64,000 nt of DNA from SAR202 cluster bacterium bin87 (GCA_002238825.1 MPNC01000001.1:496001-560000), one strand, 5' to 3'. Positions 44,489 through 54,047 are shown, counted from the first letter of the stretch. The notes: generated by a model not told the origin, from the letters alone. Numbers and translations: made by a program.

Positions 44489-46894
44489 ATGACTACCCGA
44501 ATTTTCGGATCCGGCATCCGGCGACGCGAGGACCCGCGCCTGATCACCGGTCAGGCCGCCTACACCGACGACATCAAGCTGACCGGCATGGTCCACGCGG
44601 CCATCCTGCGCAGCCCCCACGCCCACGCGCGCATCACCAGCATCAACACCGACGCGGCCAAGGCCTCGCCTGGCGTGCTCGCCGTCTACACCGGCGCTGA
44701 CATCGAAGGCGTGCTGAATCCCATCCCCTGCGCCTGGGCCATTCCCGACTCCGATCTGAAGGCCGTGGCCTACCCCGCCATCGCGTCTGACGTGGTGCGA
44801 TACGTGGGTGACGCGGTAGCTGTGGTGGTAGCGGAAAACCGCTACCAGGCCGAGGACGCCCTGGAACTCATCGACGTCGGCTATTCCCCGTTGCCGTCCG
44901 TCATCAACCCGGAGGCCGCCCTGGCGGACGGCGCTCCGCAGTTGCATGAGGACGCACCCAACAACCAGGCTTTCCACTGGGTCGCGGCCGGCGGCGATAC
45001 TGACGCCGCATTCGCCGACGCTGCCGTGACGGTCAGCGAGACCATCAACCAGCAGAAGCTCATCCCCACTCCCATGGAGACCCGCTCGGCTATCGCTTCT
45101 TGGTCGTCGGCCATGGGCGAACTGACGCTTTGGAACACCACCCAGAACCCGCACATCGCCCGGTTCGTGACCTGCCTGGTCACCGGCATCGCGGAGCACA
45201 AGATCCGGGTCATTGCCCCCGAAGTCGGCGGCGGTTTCGGCGCGAAGATCGCGGTCTATCCTTGGGAAATGATCACCGCCTTCTGCTCCATGCAGTTGGG
45301 CGTCCCGGTCAAGTGGACCGAGACCCGCAGCGAGAACTACATCGCCACCACCCACGGCCGCGACCACGTCGAGTACGTGGAGATGGCCGCCGATGCCAAC
45401 GGCAAGGTGACCGCCGTCCGGAGCGTGGTCTACGCCGGCATGGGCGCCTACCTGTCCACCGCCGCGCCTGGGATCCCTACGATCCTGCACGGCCTGATGT
45501 ACTCCGGCCCGTACGACATCGCCAACATCACGGCGGACGTATACGGCGTGTTCACCAACTCCACTCCTGTAGAAGCCTACCGTGGCGCCGGCCGGCCCGA
45601 GGCAACGTTCCTGCTGGAGCGGTTGATGGACAAGGTCGGCGACGCTGTCGGCATCGACTCGGTGGAAGTGCGACGCCGCAATCTGATCGAGCCCTTCGAC
45701 AACAACCGCGACGTTGCCATCGGCATCACCTACGACAGCGGAAACTACTCCGCCGCGCTGGACCAGCTCCTGGGTCACATTGGCTATGACCAGTTCCGCC
45801 ATGATCAGGAGCACGAACGCGAACATGGCACGCTTCGGGGTATTGGCGTCGCCTGTTACTGCGAGATCTGCGGGCTGGGTCCCTCCCAGGTGGCCGGAGC
45901 TGTCGGTTTCGGCGGCGGCCTGTGGGAAAGCGCCACCGTGCGCATCTATGCCACCGGCAAGGTGAACGTGTTCATCGGCACGTCCCCCCACGGTCAGGGT
46001 GAGGAAACCACCTTCGCCCAGATCGTCGCGGACGAAATCGGTGTTGACGTTGACGACGTGGAAGTTATCCACGGCGACACTGATATTACGCCCATGGGTT
46101 GGGGCACTTACGGCAGCCGCACCACCGTGGTCGGCGGCGCCGCCGTGGCCCTCACCATGCGCAAGCTGCGCGACAAGGCCCGCGTCATCGCTGCCCACCT
46201 GCTGGAGGCCGATGAGGCCGACATCGAGTACGAGGACGGTCAGTTCTTCGTGCGCGGCGCCCGTGACCGCTCCCAGAGCATCCAGGACGTCGCCCTGCAG
46301 GCCAACGTGGCGTGGAACCTGCCCGAGGGCATCGAGCCCGGCATGGAAGCCAGCACCTACTACGACCCGCCGAACTTCAGCTACCCCTTCGGCGCCCACG
46401 CGGCCATCGTCAGCGTGGACCCGGACAATGGTCACATTACCCTTGACCGCTATGTAGCCGTCGACGATTGCGGCCCCCAGATCAACCCGATGATTGTGGA
46501 AGGCCAGGTTCACGGCGGCGTGGTCCAGGGAGCCGGCCAGGCCCTCTGGGAAGGCGCCGTCTACGACGACAACGGCCAGTTGCTCACCGGAACGATGATG
46601 GACTACGCGATCCCCCGCGCCCACCTGGTGCCGGACATCGAGGTCCATTCCACTGTGACCCCCTCGCCGCACAATCCACTGGGCGTGAAGGGTATCGGAG
46701 AGACCGGGACCATCGCGTCCACCGCGGCCATCTACAGCGCGGTGATGGATGCCCTCAAACCGCTGGGTATCACCAGTCTGGACATGCCGCTATCCCCCGA
46801 GAAGGTGTGGCGCGCCATCCAGGCCAGCGGTTACACCGGTAATGGTCACGGACATGACCATGGGCACGACCACGGTCATGGTCACAATCACTAA
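44489..46894 (+). CDS. coxL: Form II CO-dehydrogenase-like large molybdenum subunit with His-rich tail
   Basis: 801-residue molybdopterin-binding subunit. Active-site loop AYRGAGR at residues 363-369 marks form II (BMS-type) rather than the AYxCSFR loop of proven form I CO dehydrogenases, so oxidation of CO is not established. Other family blocks are GSGIRRREDPRLITGQAAYTDDI at the start and GEGHPHGQ-like FIGTSPHGQGEETTFAQIVADE. The last 18 residues (GNGHGHDHGHDHGHGHNH) contain eight His in alternation, an unusual metal-binding tail not common in the family. Confidence 0.88.
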   Translation: MTTRIFGSGIRRREDPRLITGQAAYTDDIKLTGMVHAAILRSPHAHARITSINTDAAKASPGVLAVYTGADIEGVLNPIPCAWAIPDSDLKAVAYPAIASDVVRYVGDAVAVVVAENRYQAEDALELIDVGYSPLPSVINPEAALADGAPQLHEDAPNNQAFHWVAAGGDTDAAFADAAVTVSETINQQKLIPTPMETRSAIASWSSAMGELTLWNTTQNPHIARFVTCLVTGIAEHKIRVIAPEVGGGFGAKIAVYPWEMITAFCSMQLGVPVKWTETRSENYIATTHGRDHVEYVEMAADANGKVTAVRSVVYAGMGAYLSTAAPGIPTILHGLMYSGPYDIANITADVYGVFTNSTPVEAYRGAGRPEATFLLERLMDKVGDAVGIDSVEVRRRNLIEPFDNNRDVAIGITYDSGNYSAALDQLLGHIGYDQFRHDQEHEREHGTLRGIGVACYCEICGLGPSQVAGAVGFGGGLWESATVRIYATGKVNVFIGTSPHGQGEETTFAQIVADEIGVDVDDVEVIHGDTDITPMGWGTYGSRTTVVGGAAVALTMRKLRDKARVIAAHLLEADEADIEYEDGQFFVRGARDRSQSIQDVALQANVAWNLPEGIEPGMEASTYYDPPNFSYPFGAHAAIVSVDPDNGHITLDRYVAVDDCGPQINPMIVEGQVHGGVVQGAGQALWEGAVYDDNGQLLTGTMMDYAIPRAHLVPDIEVHSTVTPSPHNPLGVKGIGETGTIASTAAIYSAVMDALKPLGITSLDMPLSPEKVWRAIQASGYTGNGHGHDHGHDHGHGHNH

Positions 46895-46923
46895 CCGGCG
46901 CCGGCACAGGAGGACTGATTGCA

Positions 46924-47802
46924 ATGTTTGCAGCAGATTTTGAATACCGGAAGGCCGGTTCCATCGCAGAAGCGGTACAACTGCTTTCCGATAACCCGGG
47001 AGCGAAGATTCTGGCCGGGGGCCACAGCCTCATACCGTTGATGCGGTTTCGCCTGGCCAGGCCGGAGGTCGTCATCGACATCGGTGGCATCGCCAACCTG
47101 CGCGGGATCACCGTCGGCGGCGATACCATCAACATCGGCGCTCTCACCACCCACTCCGAGATCGCCGCGTCGGCCGACGTCCAGCGATCCAACGGCCTGC
47201 TGGCGGAAGCGTCCGGCGGCATCGGAGATCCGGCGGTGCGCAACCGGGGCACCATCGGCGGCAACCTGGCCCATGCTGACCCGGCGTCCGACTGGGCGAC
47301 GGTGCTCACCGCGTTGGGCGCCACCGTCTCCGCGCAGGGGCCCTCAGGAGCGCGGACCATCGCGGTGTCCGATCTGATCGAGGACGCCTTTGCCACGGCG
47401 CTGGCCGAAAACGAACTCATCACCACGGTCAGCGTACCCGTGCTGGCCGCCAACCAGCGCGCCGAATACGCCAAGATGGCGCATCCGGCAAGCTTCTACG
47501 CCGTAGTCGGCGGGGCCGTAGTCGTGACCATGGACGGGAATCGCTGCACCGCCGCCTCCGTGGCGGTGGGCGGTCTGACCCCGCGTCCCGTCAAAGCCCC
47601 GTCTGTGGAACAGGCTCTGGCCGGGACCACGCTGACGGCGGACAGCATCGGCGACGCCACCTCGCGTCTCGGCGAAGACATCACCGCTGCGGGAGTGGAC
47701 ATAATCGGCGACGTCTACGCCTCCGCGGAGTTCCGCGCCGGTGTCGCGCCGGTGGAGGTCAAGCACGCCCTGATGCACGCCATCGGCTTGGCCCATCACT
47801 GA
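46924..47802 (+). CDS. coxM: CO-dehydrogenase-family FAD subunit
   Basis: 292-residue flavoprotein subunit. The FAD-binding region has FEYRKAGSIAEAVQLLSDNPGAKILAGGHSLIPLMRFRLARPEVVIDIGGI, and the second FAD-contact motif is GDPAVRNRGTIGGNLAHADPASDW. The C-terminal CO_deh_flav_C domain is complete. It starts 29 bases after coxL with a aggaggact ribosome site. Confidence 0.9.
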   Translation: MFAADFEYRKAGSIAEAVQLLSDNPGAKILAGGHSLIPLMRFRLARPEVVIDIGGIANLRGITVGGDTINIGALTTHSEIAASADVQRSNGLLAEASGGIGDPAVRNRGTIGGNLAHADPASDWATVLTALGATVSAQGPSGARTIAVSDLIEDAFATALAENELITTVSVPVLAANQRAEYAKMAHPASFYAVVGGAVVVTMDGNRCTAASVAVGGLTPRPVKAPSVEQALAGTTLTADSIGDATSRLGEDITAAGVDIIGDVYASAEFRAGVAPVEVKHALMHAIGLAHH

Positions 47803-47828
47803 TCCGGTGACGCCCGTCGGCAACTTGG

Positions 47829-47860
47829 CTGGCCGCCGTAATCGCTACGGCGGCCAGTTT
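47829..47860 (+). terminator. Rho-independent terminator after coxM
   Basis: A perfect 12-bp stem (ctggccgccgta at 47829-47840, tacggcggccag at 47846-47857) with a 5-base loop is followed by TTT. It ends the coxSLM transcript. Confidence 0.8.
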
Positions 47861-47934
47861 GATGTTGCTGGTATGCTGATCATCGTCCATGTTTCGGCAA
47901 TTGATCGGCTAACCCTGAATGTAGAGGCTACCTG

Positions 47935-48813
47935 TTGAAGATCCTGCTCACCAATGATGATGGTATCCACGCCACCGGAATCTGGGCGGCGGCTCGCGCC
48001 CTCGCCGATGTCGGCGAAGTGGCAGTGGTCGCACCGGACCGCGAACAGTCTGGCGTGGGCGCGTCCATGACCCTGCACGCCCCTCTGTTTGTCCACTCGG
48101 TGCCGGCGGAACAGTACCTCTCTCAGTTCGCCCCCGGTGACGACACCCCGCCGCGCAGCGCGGACGCGGTGCTGGTCCCCGCTGGAGACGCCGCTCCGCC
48201 TCCGGCTCATCCCATCACGGCCTGGGCGGTCCAGGGCACCCCTGCGGATGCGTGCATCCTGGCTCTCGAGGAGTTGGTGAACCCGAAACCGGATTTGGTG
48301 GTCAGCGGCATCAACCGTGGGTCCAATCTGGGCTGGGACGTGATCGTGTCCGGCACTGTCGGCGCCGCAACGCAGGGTTGGGTGCGAGGCTATCCCACGA
48401 TTGCCATATCGGTGGGTTCTGTCCAGGCTCCCCGATACCAATTGGCAGCGCAGGTGGTGGCGCATTTGGCCCGCCGACTGGCCGATGCCCCCGAGGTTTC
48501 ACCCGCCTATTTCCTCAACGTGAACGTCCCCAACGAGCCCGCGGACCGCATCGCGGGCGTGAAGGTGACGCGTCTGGGCGGCCGGGCCTACGGGGAATCG
48601 GTACGTTCCGAGGAGTCCTTCGGCCATCGTCGTTACTGGATCTCCCGCAACCGTCCGGTGCTGGCTGGTGGCGAGGGCAGCGATATCGACGCCAGCAAGG
48701 CCAACTATATCGGCATCACTCCCATGGGCATGGCCTTTTCCACCACCGACGAACGCGTGGAAATGGTCAAGGGACTGGTGGACGGGATGCCTCTGGGCGC
48801 CGCTTCGACCTGA
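47935..48813 (+). CDS. surE: 5'/3'-nucleotidase SurE
   Basis: 292-residue SurE survival protein, a metal-dependent nucleotide phosphatase. The N-terminal ILLTNDDGIHATGIWAA has the DD metal pair; VVAPDREQSGVGASMTLHAPL and VVSGINRGSNLGWDVIVSGTVGAATQGW are diagnostic. TTG start at 47935 (residue Met, then KILLTNDDG). It follows coxM after a terminator, so it is a separate unit. The C-terminal part is a little longer than the shortest SurE proteins. Confidence 0.88.
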   Translation: MKILLTNDDGIHATGIWAAARALADVGEVAVVAPDREQSGVGASMTLHAPLFVHSVPAEQYLSQFAPGDDTPPRSADAVLVPAGDAAPPPAHPITAWAVQGTPADACILALEELVNPKPDLVVSGINRGSNLGWDVIVSGTVGAATQGWVRGYPTIAISVGSVQAPRYQLAAQVVAHLARRLADAPEVSPAYFLNVNVPNEPADRIAGVKVTRLGGRAYGESVRSEESFGHRRYWISRNRPVLAGGEGSDIDASKANYIGITPMGMAFSTTDERVEMVKGLVDGMPLGAAST

Positions 48814-48835
48814 TTTAGCGGGTCCGGCGCCGCGC

Positions 48836-49465
48836 CTAGCGTCTTCTTCGCCGGCTGCGCACACTGCCCCGGTTGCCGCGTCTGCTCCGTTCCGGCGGTG
48901 GCGACGGGGTTGCAATCCTGGCCGTTCCGTCAGCGTCGGCATCTTCGTAGGCCGCGAACCCGCCGGACTCCCGGACGCGTCGGATTAGCGGACGGTCTCG
49001 GGTCAGCCACAGCGTTTGCGTGATGATGGTGAGCGCGATGCCCGGCGCCGCCAGCGCCAGGAGCGTGGGGTCTAGCAGAGGGTCGCCGTTTTGCATCCTG
49101 AACTGTGTTCTCAGGAAGATCCAGCCCCCGCCGATGATGATCCACGCCCACGACAGCGCGCCGCTCACCACGCCGTTGTGCCACGGTGACCGTATGAACA
49201 GAATCGCGCTGCACGGCCACCAAACGAACGTCGGCACCAGGAACCATCCCTGGTAGTACCAGGGTTTCAGCGCGTCGGGAGGCACCGGAGGGGGCGGGGG
49301 AAGGGGCTCGGGCGCGCGCGATCCTCCCACCTCGTCCGCCGTATTGGACTGTTCCGTTTCTTCCGTCGGTCGCTCTATCGACACAGCAATTTCCCGCGCC
49401 GGTTGCGCGTCAACCAAGGGTGAAGTTGCGGCTCGCTCAGGTCCTGCGCTCCGCCACCCGAACAT
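48836..49465 (-). CDS. Membrane protein of unknown function
   Basis: 209-residue protein. The first 70 residues are polar with a proline run (PEPLPPPPPVPP). Three hydrophobic segments follow, around YYQGWFLVPTFVWWPCSAILFI, GVVSGALSWAWIIIGGGWIFL and LLALAAPGIALTIITQTLWL. The C-terminus is strongly basic (a run of Arg), suggesting a cytoplasmic RNA- or membrane-binding tail. Convergent with surE; no family recognised. Confidence 0.55.
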   Translation of the reverse strand: MFGWRSAGPERAATSPLVDAQPAREIAVSIERPTEETEQSNTADEVGGSRAPEPLPPPPPVPPDALKPWYYQGWFLVPTFVWWPCSAILFIRSPWHNGVVSGALSWAWIIIGGGWIFLRTQFRMQNGDPLLDPTLLALAAPGIALTIITQTLWLTRDRPLIRRVRESGGFAAYEDADADGTARIATPSPPPERSRRGNRGSVRSRRRRR

Positions 49466-49671
49466 GATCTGGCAGTTTTGCCGAACGCTCTGGGTGAAGC
49501 CCTTTAGGCCGGGTCTATTTTATCAGGCAGTCCGGCTATCAACTCGGGCGAGGGTTGATCCCCGCCGGGCAATCGCGTCTTCAATATATTGGGATACAAG
49601 GGTCTGGATTGTATCCCGCCGGGCCATAGCACTCCCACATCTCGGCGCCTGGAAGTCCCAGAAACCCCTCG

Positions 49672-49880
49672 CGCGTACCCATTCTGTCATCCTGCGTACC
49701 TAATCTGTCATCGCACGTACCTATTCTGTCATCGCGAGGAGCGCAGCGACGTGGCGATCTCGTGCCCGAAGCAGCGTTCCTTGCCCGAACGAGATTGCCG
49801 CGCTGCACTCGCAATGACCGGCCGCGGAAAGCGGGGACGTGTTCGCTCGCAATGACGGGTTCGCAAAAACTGGGTACGCG
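49672..49880. repeat. MITE-like element copy A
   Basis: Ends are cgcgtaccc at 49672 and actgggtacgcg ending 49880; the core is the shared palindrome (gtcatcgcgaggagcgcagc and inverse). It contains an extra 21-bp triplicate at its left end. It is nearly identical to copy B, 18 bases away, indicating local duplication. Confidence 0.7.
49674..49736 (+). repeat. 21-bp tandem triplicate
   Basis: Three consecutive 21-base units of the form cgtaccYattctgtcatcNNg begin at 49674, 49695 and 49716, with small differences. They sit inside element copy A and are absent from copy B. Confidence 0.7.
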
Positions 49881-49898
49881 TGAACGTCAGTCCCCTCG

Positions 49899-50065
49899 CG
49901 CGTACCCAGTTTGTCATCGCGAGGAGCGCAGCGACGTGGCGATCTCGTGCCCGCAGCAGCGTTTCTTGCCCCAACGAGATCGCCGCGCTGCGCTCGCAAT
50001 GACAGGCCGCGGAAAGCGGGAACGTGCTTGCTCGCAATGACGGGTTTGGAATGACTGGGTACGCG
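49899..50065. repeat. MITE-like element copy B
   Basis: 167-bp element with 12-bp terminal inverted repeats (cgcgtacccagt at 49899-49910, actgggtacgcg at 50054-50065). The same core palindrome is present. Differs from copy A mainly by the missing triplicate and scattered substitutions. Confidence 0.7.
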
Positions 50066-50287
50066 TGAGCCGGACGCCCTCCTGTTACTCAAACAAACCC
50101 GTGTCGCAAGATCCTGTGCATCCCGTTCATCCTGTCTATCCCGGCAAATTTCACCGTTCACTGCTGCCAGTTGAACTCCGGCGCCATCGCTGATTGAGTA
50201 GCGATTGCCCGGCTGATCCCCGTGCTATGATTGCGCAAACCGTCTCCCCACCTGTGTATCTGTTCGTTTGTTCCTGGCGCACCGCCG

Positions 50288-51592
50288 ATGGCATTCCTCC
50301 CTGCTGCCCTGATTCCACATTGGGTGCGCACCTATGCCGCTGTGATACTGGCCGTGTCTCTGGCGGTCAACCTCATCACCAGCTTTTCCCTCTACGTCCA
50401 GGCGCTCACCATCCCGGGGATGAAGGGCACCTTCGATCTGTCCTACACCACGGTTTTCGTGCTGGTGGTGGCCCTGTCGATATCCCGCGTTGTGTCCGGT
50501 TTGCTATCCGGCGCCGCCGCTTCCCGATACGGCGGGCGGTGGATGGTAATCTCCAGCATTTTCGTGCAGGCCGCGTCCATGGCCTTCCTGGGCTGGTCGC
50601 CCAGTTACTGGGTTGCTCTTGCAGCAATGGTCGCGGTGGGGGTGTCGTCGGGAGCCGCGCTGACCCCCATGATGGGCATGTTGGCGCCGTGGTTTCGCAT
50701 CACCGACCGTGGAGTCGCGGCCGGCATCGCCGCGTCCGGCGGTAGCCTGGCGATCATTTTCACCGGCGTCATTGTCCCGCCGTTGACCGGCGTCTTCGGC
50801 GACGAGGCTTGGCGGTACACCTGGTACGTGCTGGCCGCCACCAGCGTGGTGATCGGTCTGCTATGCGTCAGCTTCATACGCGAAGCAGCACCCGCGGCGG
50901 CGCCATCCTCTGGCGCGCCTGCCGAAAGCACGTCTTCCACACGCGCCCCGGCGCGGCGTGGACCCGCCGGCTGGCCCGTACAGGTCTACACCAATCCCTA
51001 TGTCTGGCTCATCACGGGGATGGCCTTCTGCTCCGGGTTCGTTCACGGGATCCTGACCTCCAGCTACGGCGCATACCTTGAGGTGGAACACGGCATGGAC
51101 GTGGCAGTCGTCGGCGCATTGTTCATGCTCATCGGTGTCCTGAGCATTGGCAGCGGCGTCGGCTCGGGCGCGTTGTCCGACCGGGTGGGCCGCGGGCTGG
51201 CTTTCGGCGTAACGTTCCTGATCGAGGTTGTCTGCCATGCCCTGTTCTGGCTGTTTCCCGAGCTGATTTTCTTCATCATCGCATCAGTGCTCGCGGGATT
51301 CGCCCTCCGTTCGACGTACACGATATGCGCCGCTGCGGCTGGCGACTTCGTTCCTGTTTTTATGGCGCCGGCCGCATTCGGATTGATGGGCATGGGCGCG
51401 GGCATTGGGGGTACAATTTCTCCCGCCATATCCGGCCCGATTGCCGACGCTACCGGCACTCTCCGATGGTCATTCGCCATGGCGTCCGGCATTGCCCTTA
51501 TCGGCGCCGGGCTGGGTTTCACGCTTCACATCATGACCCGCACTCGCGGCCAGGGCGCGACGGGCACGGCGTCGTCTCCGGCGCAACCCTGA
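50288..51592 (+). CDS. Major facilitator superfamily transporter
   Basis: 434-residue secondary transporter with about 12 helices in two bundles. The first bundle shows ASRYGGRWMVISSIFV, the MFS loop 2-3 type motif in variant form; VGVSSGAALTPMMGMLAPWF (motif with Gly/Pro turns) and AAGIAASGGSLAIIF follow. A polar loop (residues about 215-245) precedes the second bundle with GVGSGALSDRVGRGLAFGV, the repeat of motif A. Most like the oxalate/formate antiporter-type group. Likely a carboxylate or organic acid carrier; the substrate is not decidable. Confidence 0.85.
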   Translation: MAFLPAALIPHWVRTYAAVILAVSLAVNLITSFSLYVQALTIPGMKGTFDLSYTTVFVLVVALSISRVVSGLLSGAAASRYGGRWMVISSIFVQAASMAFLGWSPSYWVALAAMVAVGVSSGAALTPMMGMLAPWFRITDRGVAAGIAASGGSLAIIFTGVIVPPLTGVFGDEAWRYTWYVLAATSVVIGLLCVSFIREAAPAAAPSSGAPAESTSSTRAPARRGPAGWPVQVYTNPYVWLITGMAFCSGFVHGILTSSYGAYLEVEHGMDVAVVGALFMLIGVLSIGSGVGSGALSDRVGRGLAFGVTFLIEVVCHALFWLFPELIFFIIASVLAGFALRSTYTICAAAAGDFVPVFMAPAAFGLMGMGAGIGGTISPAISGPIADATGTLRWSFAMASGIALIGAGLGFTLHIMTRTRGQGATGTASSPAQP

Positions 51593-51640
51593 ATCCGCAT
51601 CGCGTTGGCGCGCACCGGGTCCACTGCAGGTGGTACGAAT

Positions 51641-52357
51641 TTGACTGACGGCAATAACGAAGACTTCAGCCGAGCCATGGTGGTGGTCGCCCACGCGGAC
51701 GACGCCGAGTGGGGCTGCGCCGGAACCGTGGCCCGCTGGTGCGCCGAGGGCAAACACGTGGTCTACGTAGTCTGCACCGACGGCAGCAAGGGAACATCGG
51801 ACCCGACCATTTCCCCTGACGAGGTCATCGCATCCCGACGCGCTGAACAGGAGGATGCTGGCCGAGTGCTCGGGCTCGCCCACGTGGTGTTCCTGGGATA
51901 CCCAGATGCCTACCTGCAGTCCAACCTGGAGTTGCGCAAGGCCATCACCCGGGAGATCCGCCGGCATCGCCCCGATGTCCTGATCTGCATGAACCCCGTG
52001 CGTAACCTGGACGGCGACGGCTACATCGATCATCCCGATCACTTCGCCTCCGGGGATGCCGCCATGGGCGCCGTGTACCCGTCGGCGCGGGACCCGCTCA
52101 CCTTTCCCGAGCTTCTCACCGAGGAGGGGTTGGAACCCCACAAGGTTCGCGAAGTGTGGGTGATGGGCCGAACCGAACCCGATCACTTCGTGGACGTTAC
52201 CGATCATATTGAGACTGCCGTGGACGCCCTGCGAGCCCATCGGAGCCAAGTCGATGCCGCGGCTGCGGACCAGTACCTTAGGCAATGGCGTCGCCGCGAT
52301 GGCCCCAGAATCGGCGTGGAATATGCCGAGGTGTTCAAGCGTTTTCGCCTGGGCTAG
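51641..52357 (+). CDS. PIG-L (LmbE-like) family deacetylase
   Basis: 238-residue Zn-dependent N-deacetylase-like protein. The metal motif AHADDAEWGCAGTVARW replaces the usual HPDD with HADD. The middle has VVYVVCTDGSKGT and SRRAEQEDAGRVLGLAHVVFLGYPDAYLQ, with HPDHFASGDAAM providing the second His set. The start is uncertain: TTG at 51641 has an aggtgg ribosome site, TTG 51605 and ATG 51677 are alternatives. It follows the MFS gene by about 50 bases. Confidence 0.8.
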   Translation: MTDGNNEDFSRAMVVVAHADDAEWGCAGTVARWCAEGKHVVYVVCTDGSKGTSDPTISPDEVIASRRAEQEDAGRVLGLAHVVFLGYPDAYLQSNLELRKAITREIRRHRPDVLICMNPVRNLDGDGYIDHPDHFASGDAAMGAVYPSARDPLTFPELLTEEGLEPHKVREVWVMGRTEPDHFVDVTDHIETAVDALRAHRSQVDAAAADQYLRQWRRRDGPRIGVEYAEVFKRFRLG

Positions 52358-52451
52358 GTTGGCATCCGCCAGGTTGCCGCCGCCCGAACGGGGTCGGTCT
52401 CCGGGATAGCGTTGCGGGTACGAACCCGCGGCCGGCGCGAACGCTAACTTA

Positions 52452-52480
52452 TTGACATCCCACCCTTCCGGCTATACGAT
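52452..52480 (+). promoter_or_regulatory. Promoter of the DUF1800-DUF1501-NHL cluster
   Basis: TTGACA (52452-52457), 17-base spacer, TACGAT (52475-52480), identical hexamers to the ATP synthase promoter. The leader to the ATG is about 135 bases, long enough for regulation. Confidence 0.6.
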
Positions 52481-52622
52481 TCTAATCTGATAATCGTTCC
52501 GCAGTTGGGCAGCCGCTGACGGCCGTTCCAATTGCGAGAATAACGGTTATTGCGGTATATTTGCATCACAAAGAAACGGCCGATCGGGACCCTGTTCCCA
52601 AGGTACACGAAAGGAGGAAACA

Positions 52623-54047
52623 ATGGCAGGAAGCAACGACATCGCACTGATGGCGCACCTTCTCCGCCGGGCCGGCTTCAGCGCCAGCCGCGACGAGATC
52701 GAAGCCGCCGCTGCGAAGGGTTATGACACCGTGGTGGAGGAGTTTTTGAGCCCCGGCGGCACCTCGGGCGTCGAAGACGACCTGATGCTGCGCTACCACC
52801 CCACCTACAACCACCCGGGCGCCATCGAGATCAACATCCAGAACTGGGTGTATCGCATGGTCAACACCGAGTACCAGCTCAAGGAGAAGATGGCCCTCTT
52901 CTGGCACATGATCTTCTGCGCTGGCCACTCCAAGATCGACTCCGGCGAGGAAATGGGCCGGATGATCCAGATGTTCCGGGACAAGGGCATGGGCAACTTC
53001 CGGGAACTGCTGATGGAACTTTCCACCAGCCCCGCCATGGTCTATTACCTGGACAACTGCGAGAGCCACAAGACGGCCATCAACGAAAACTACGGCCGTG
53101 AGCTGCTCGAGCTGTTCTCCATGGGCGTCGGCATGAATGAGGGGTTCAACTACTCCGAGGACGACGTCAAGGCCACCGCCCGCGCGTTCACCGGCTGGAA
53201 CATCGCTCCGCCGTACCCTCCGTTCCCCTACGGCCGCAGCCCCTGGGAATTCCGGTTCGACCCCGCCGACCACGACGACGACGAAAAGACGTTCCTGGGT
53301 CACACGGGCAACTGGAATGGCGACGATATCCTGGACATCATCGCCGGCGAGCGCGCCACCGCCCGCTTCATCTCCCGCCACCTGTACAACTACTTCGTCG
53401 CCGACGAGGTTCCGGTTCCCAGCTGGCGCCAGACCCCGCCGAAGGACGAGGCTCTGTTGGAAGCGCTGGAGCAGGCATATTTCGACAATGACTACAACGT
53501 CACCGAGATGCTGCGCACGCTGTTCACGTCCGACTCGTTCAAGAACGCCCGCTACGCCAAGGTCAAGAACCCGGCCGAGATGGTTGCGGGCACCCTGCGC
53601 ATGGTCGGCGACCACCGCGACGAGATCAAACCCGGCATGTTCGAACTCAGCCAGGAGCCCAAGTACATGGGCATGGACCTGATGAACCCGCCCACCGTCG
53701 AGGGTTGGCACACCGGCCACGAGTGGATCGACTCCGGCACCCTGGTCGAGCGCATCAACTTCGCCGCCGACTACCTGGGCCGCACCGAACTCCCCGGTGT
53801 CCAGAGCATGATCTCCAAGCTCATGGCCCAGGGTGACAGCCTCAGCCCCGAACAGTTCGTCGACACCTGCGCCGATCTGGTGGGTTGCTTGAACCTCACC
53901 GATGACACCCGCGAGCAACTCATCGACCACGCCGGCCGTGGTGGCAACCTCACCCACGGCTCCGACGCTGAGCGCGCCGAGTTCGCCCGCCGCTCCGGCG
54001 AGATGTTCCAGATCATCGCCTCCACCTCCGAGTTCCAGTTCGAGTAA
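52623..54047 (+). CDS. DUF1800 protein
   Basis: 474-residue DUF1800 protein: IALMAHLLRRAGFSASRDEIEAAAAKGYDTVVEEFL at the N-terminus, then YQLKEKMALFWHMIFC, NYGRELLELFSMGVG and the C-terminal VEGWHTGHEWIDSGTLVERINFAADYLG. No N-terminal signal peptide is evident, whereas many relatives are exported. The strong ribosome site aaaggaggaaaca precedes the ATG. The family is found adjacent to DUF1501 in many bacteria; biochemical function is unknown. Confidence 0.88.
   Translation: MAGSNDIALMAHLLRRAGFSASRDEIEAAAAKGYDTVVEEFLSPGGTSGVEDDLMLRYHPTYNHPGAIEINIQNWVYRMVNTEYQLKEKMALFWHMIFCAGHSKIDSGEEMGRMIQMFRDKGMGNFRELLMELSTSPAMVYYLDNCESHKTAINENYGRELLELFSMGVGMNEGFNYSEDDVKATARAFTGWNIAPPYPPFPYGRSPWEFRFDPADHDDDEKTFLGHTGNWNGDDILDIIAGERATARFISRHLYNYFVADEVPVPSWRQTPPKDEALLEALEQAYFDNDYNVTEMLRTLFTSDSFKNARYAKVKNPAEMVAGTLRMVGDHRDEIKPGMFELSQEPKYMGMDLMNPPTVEGWHTGHEWIDSGTLVERINFAADYLGRTELPGVQSMISKLMAQGDSLSPEQFVDTCADLVGCLNLTDDTREQLIDHAGRGGNLTHGSDAERAEFARRSGEMFQIIASTSEFQFE

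Larger units (their letters stand above)
49466..50287. other. Repeat island, no supported gene
   Basis: 822 bases. Left: a 9-bp inverted repeat gggatacaa/ttgtatccc (49590-49617 area). Centre: two tandem copies of a GTCATTGCGAGGAGCG-type element (49672-49880, 49899-50065) and a 21-bp triplicate. Right: the promoter region of the MFS gene. Short open frames over the repeats translate to the well-known HCERSAAIS-type artefacts and are not genes. Confidence 0.75.

Noticed and set aside
44441-46672. 743-codon minus-strand frame opposite coxL
   Set aside because: Antisense shadow of a conserved molybdoenzyme gene; low-complexity Val/Gly/His translation.
49674-49736. CRISPR array
   Set aside because: Units are contiguous 21-mers with no spacers and only three copies; no cas genes.
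49581-50161. Small open frames with HCERSAAIS / HCEERSDVAIS-like translations
   Set aside because: Known artefacts of translating the GTCATTGCGAGGAGCG palindromic repeat; no ribosome sites or conserved domain.
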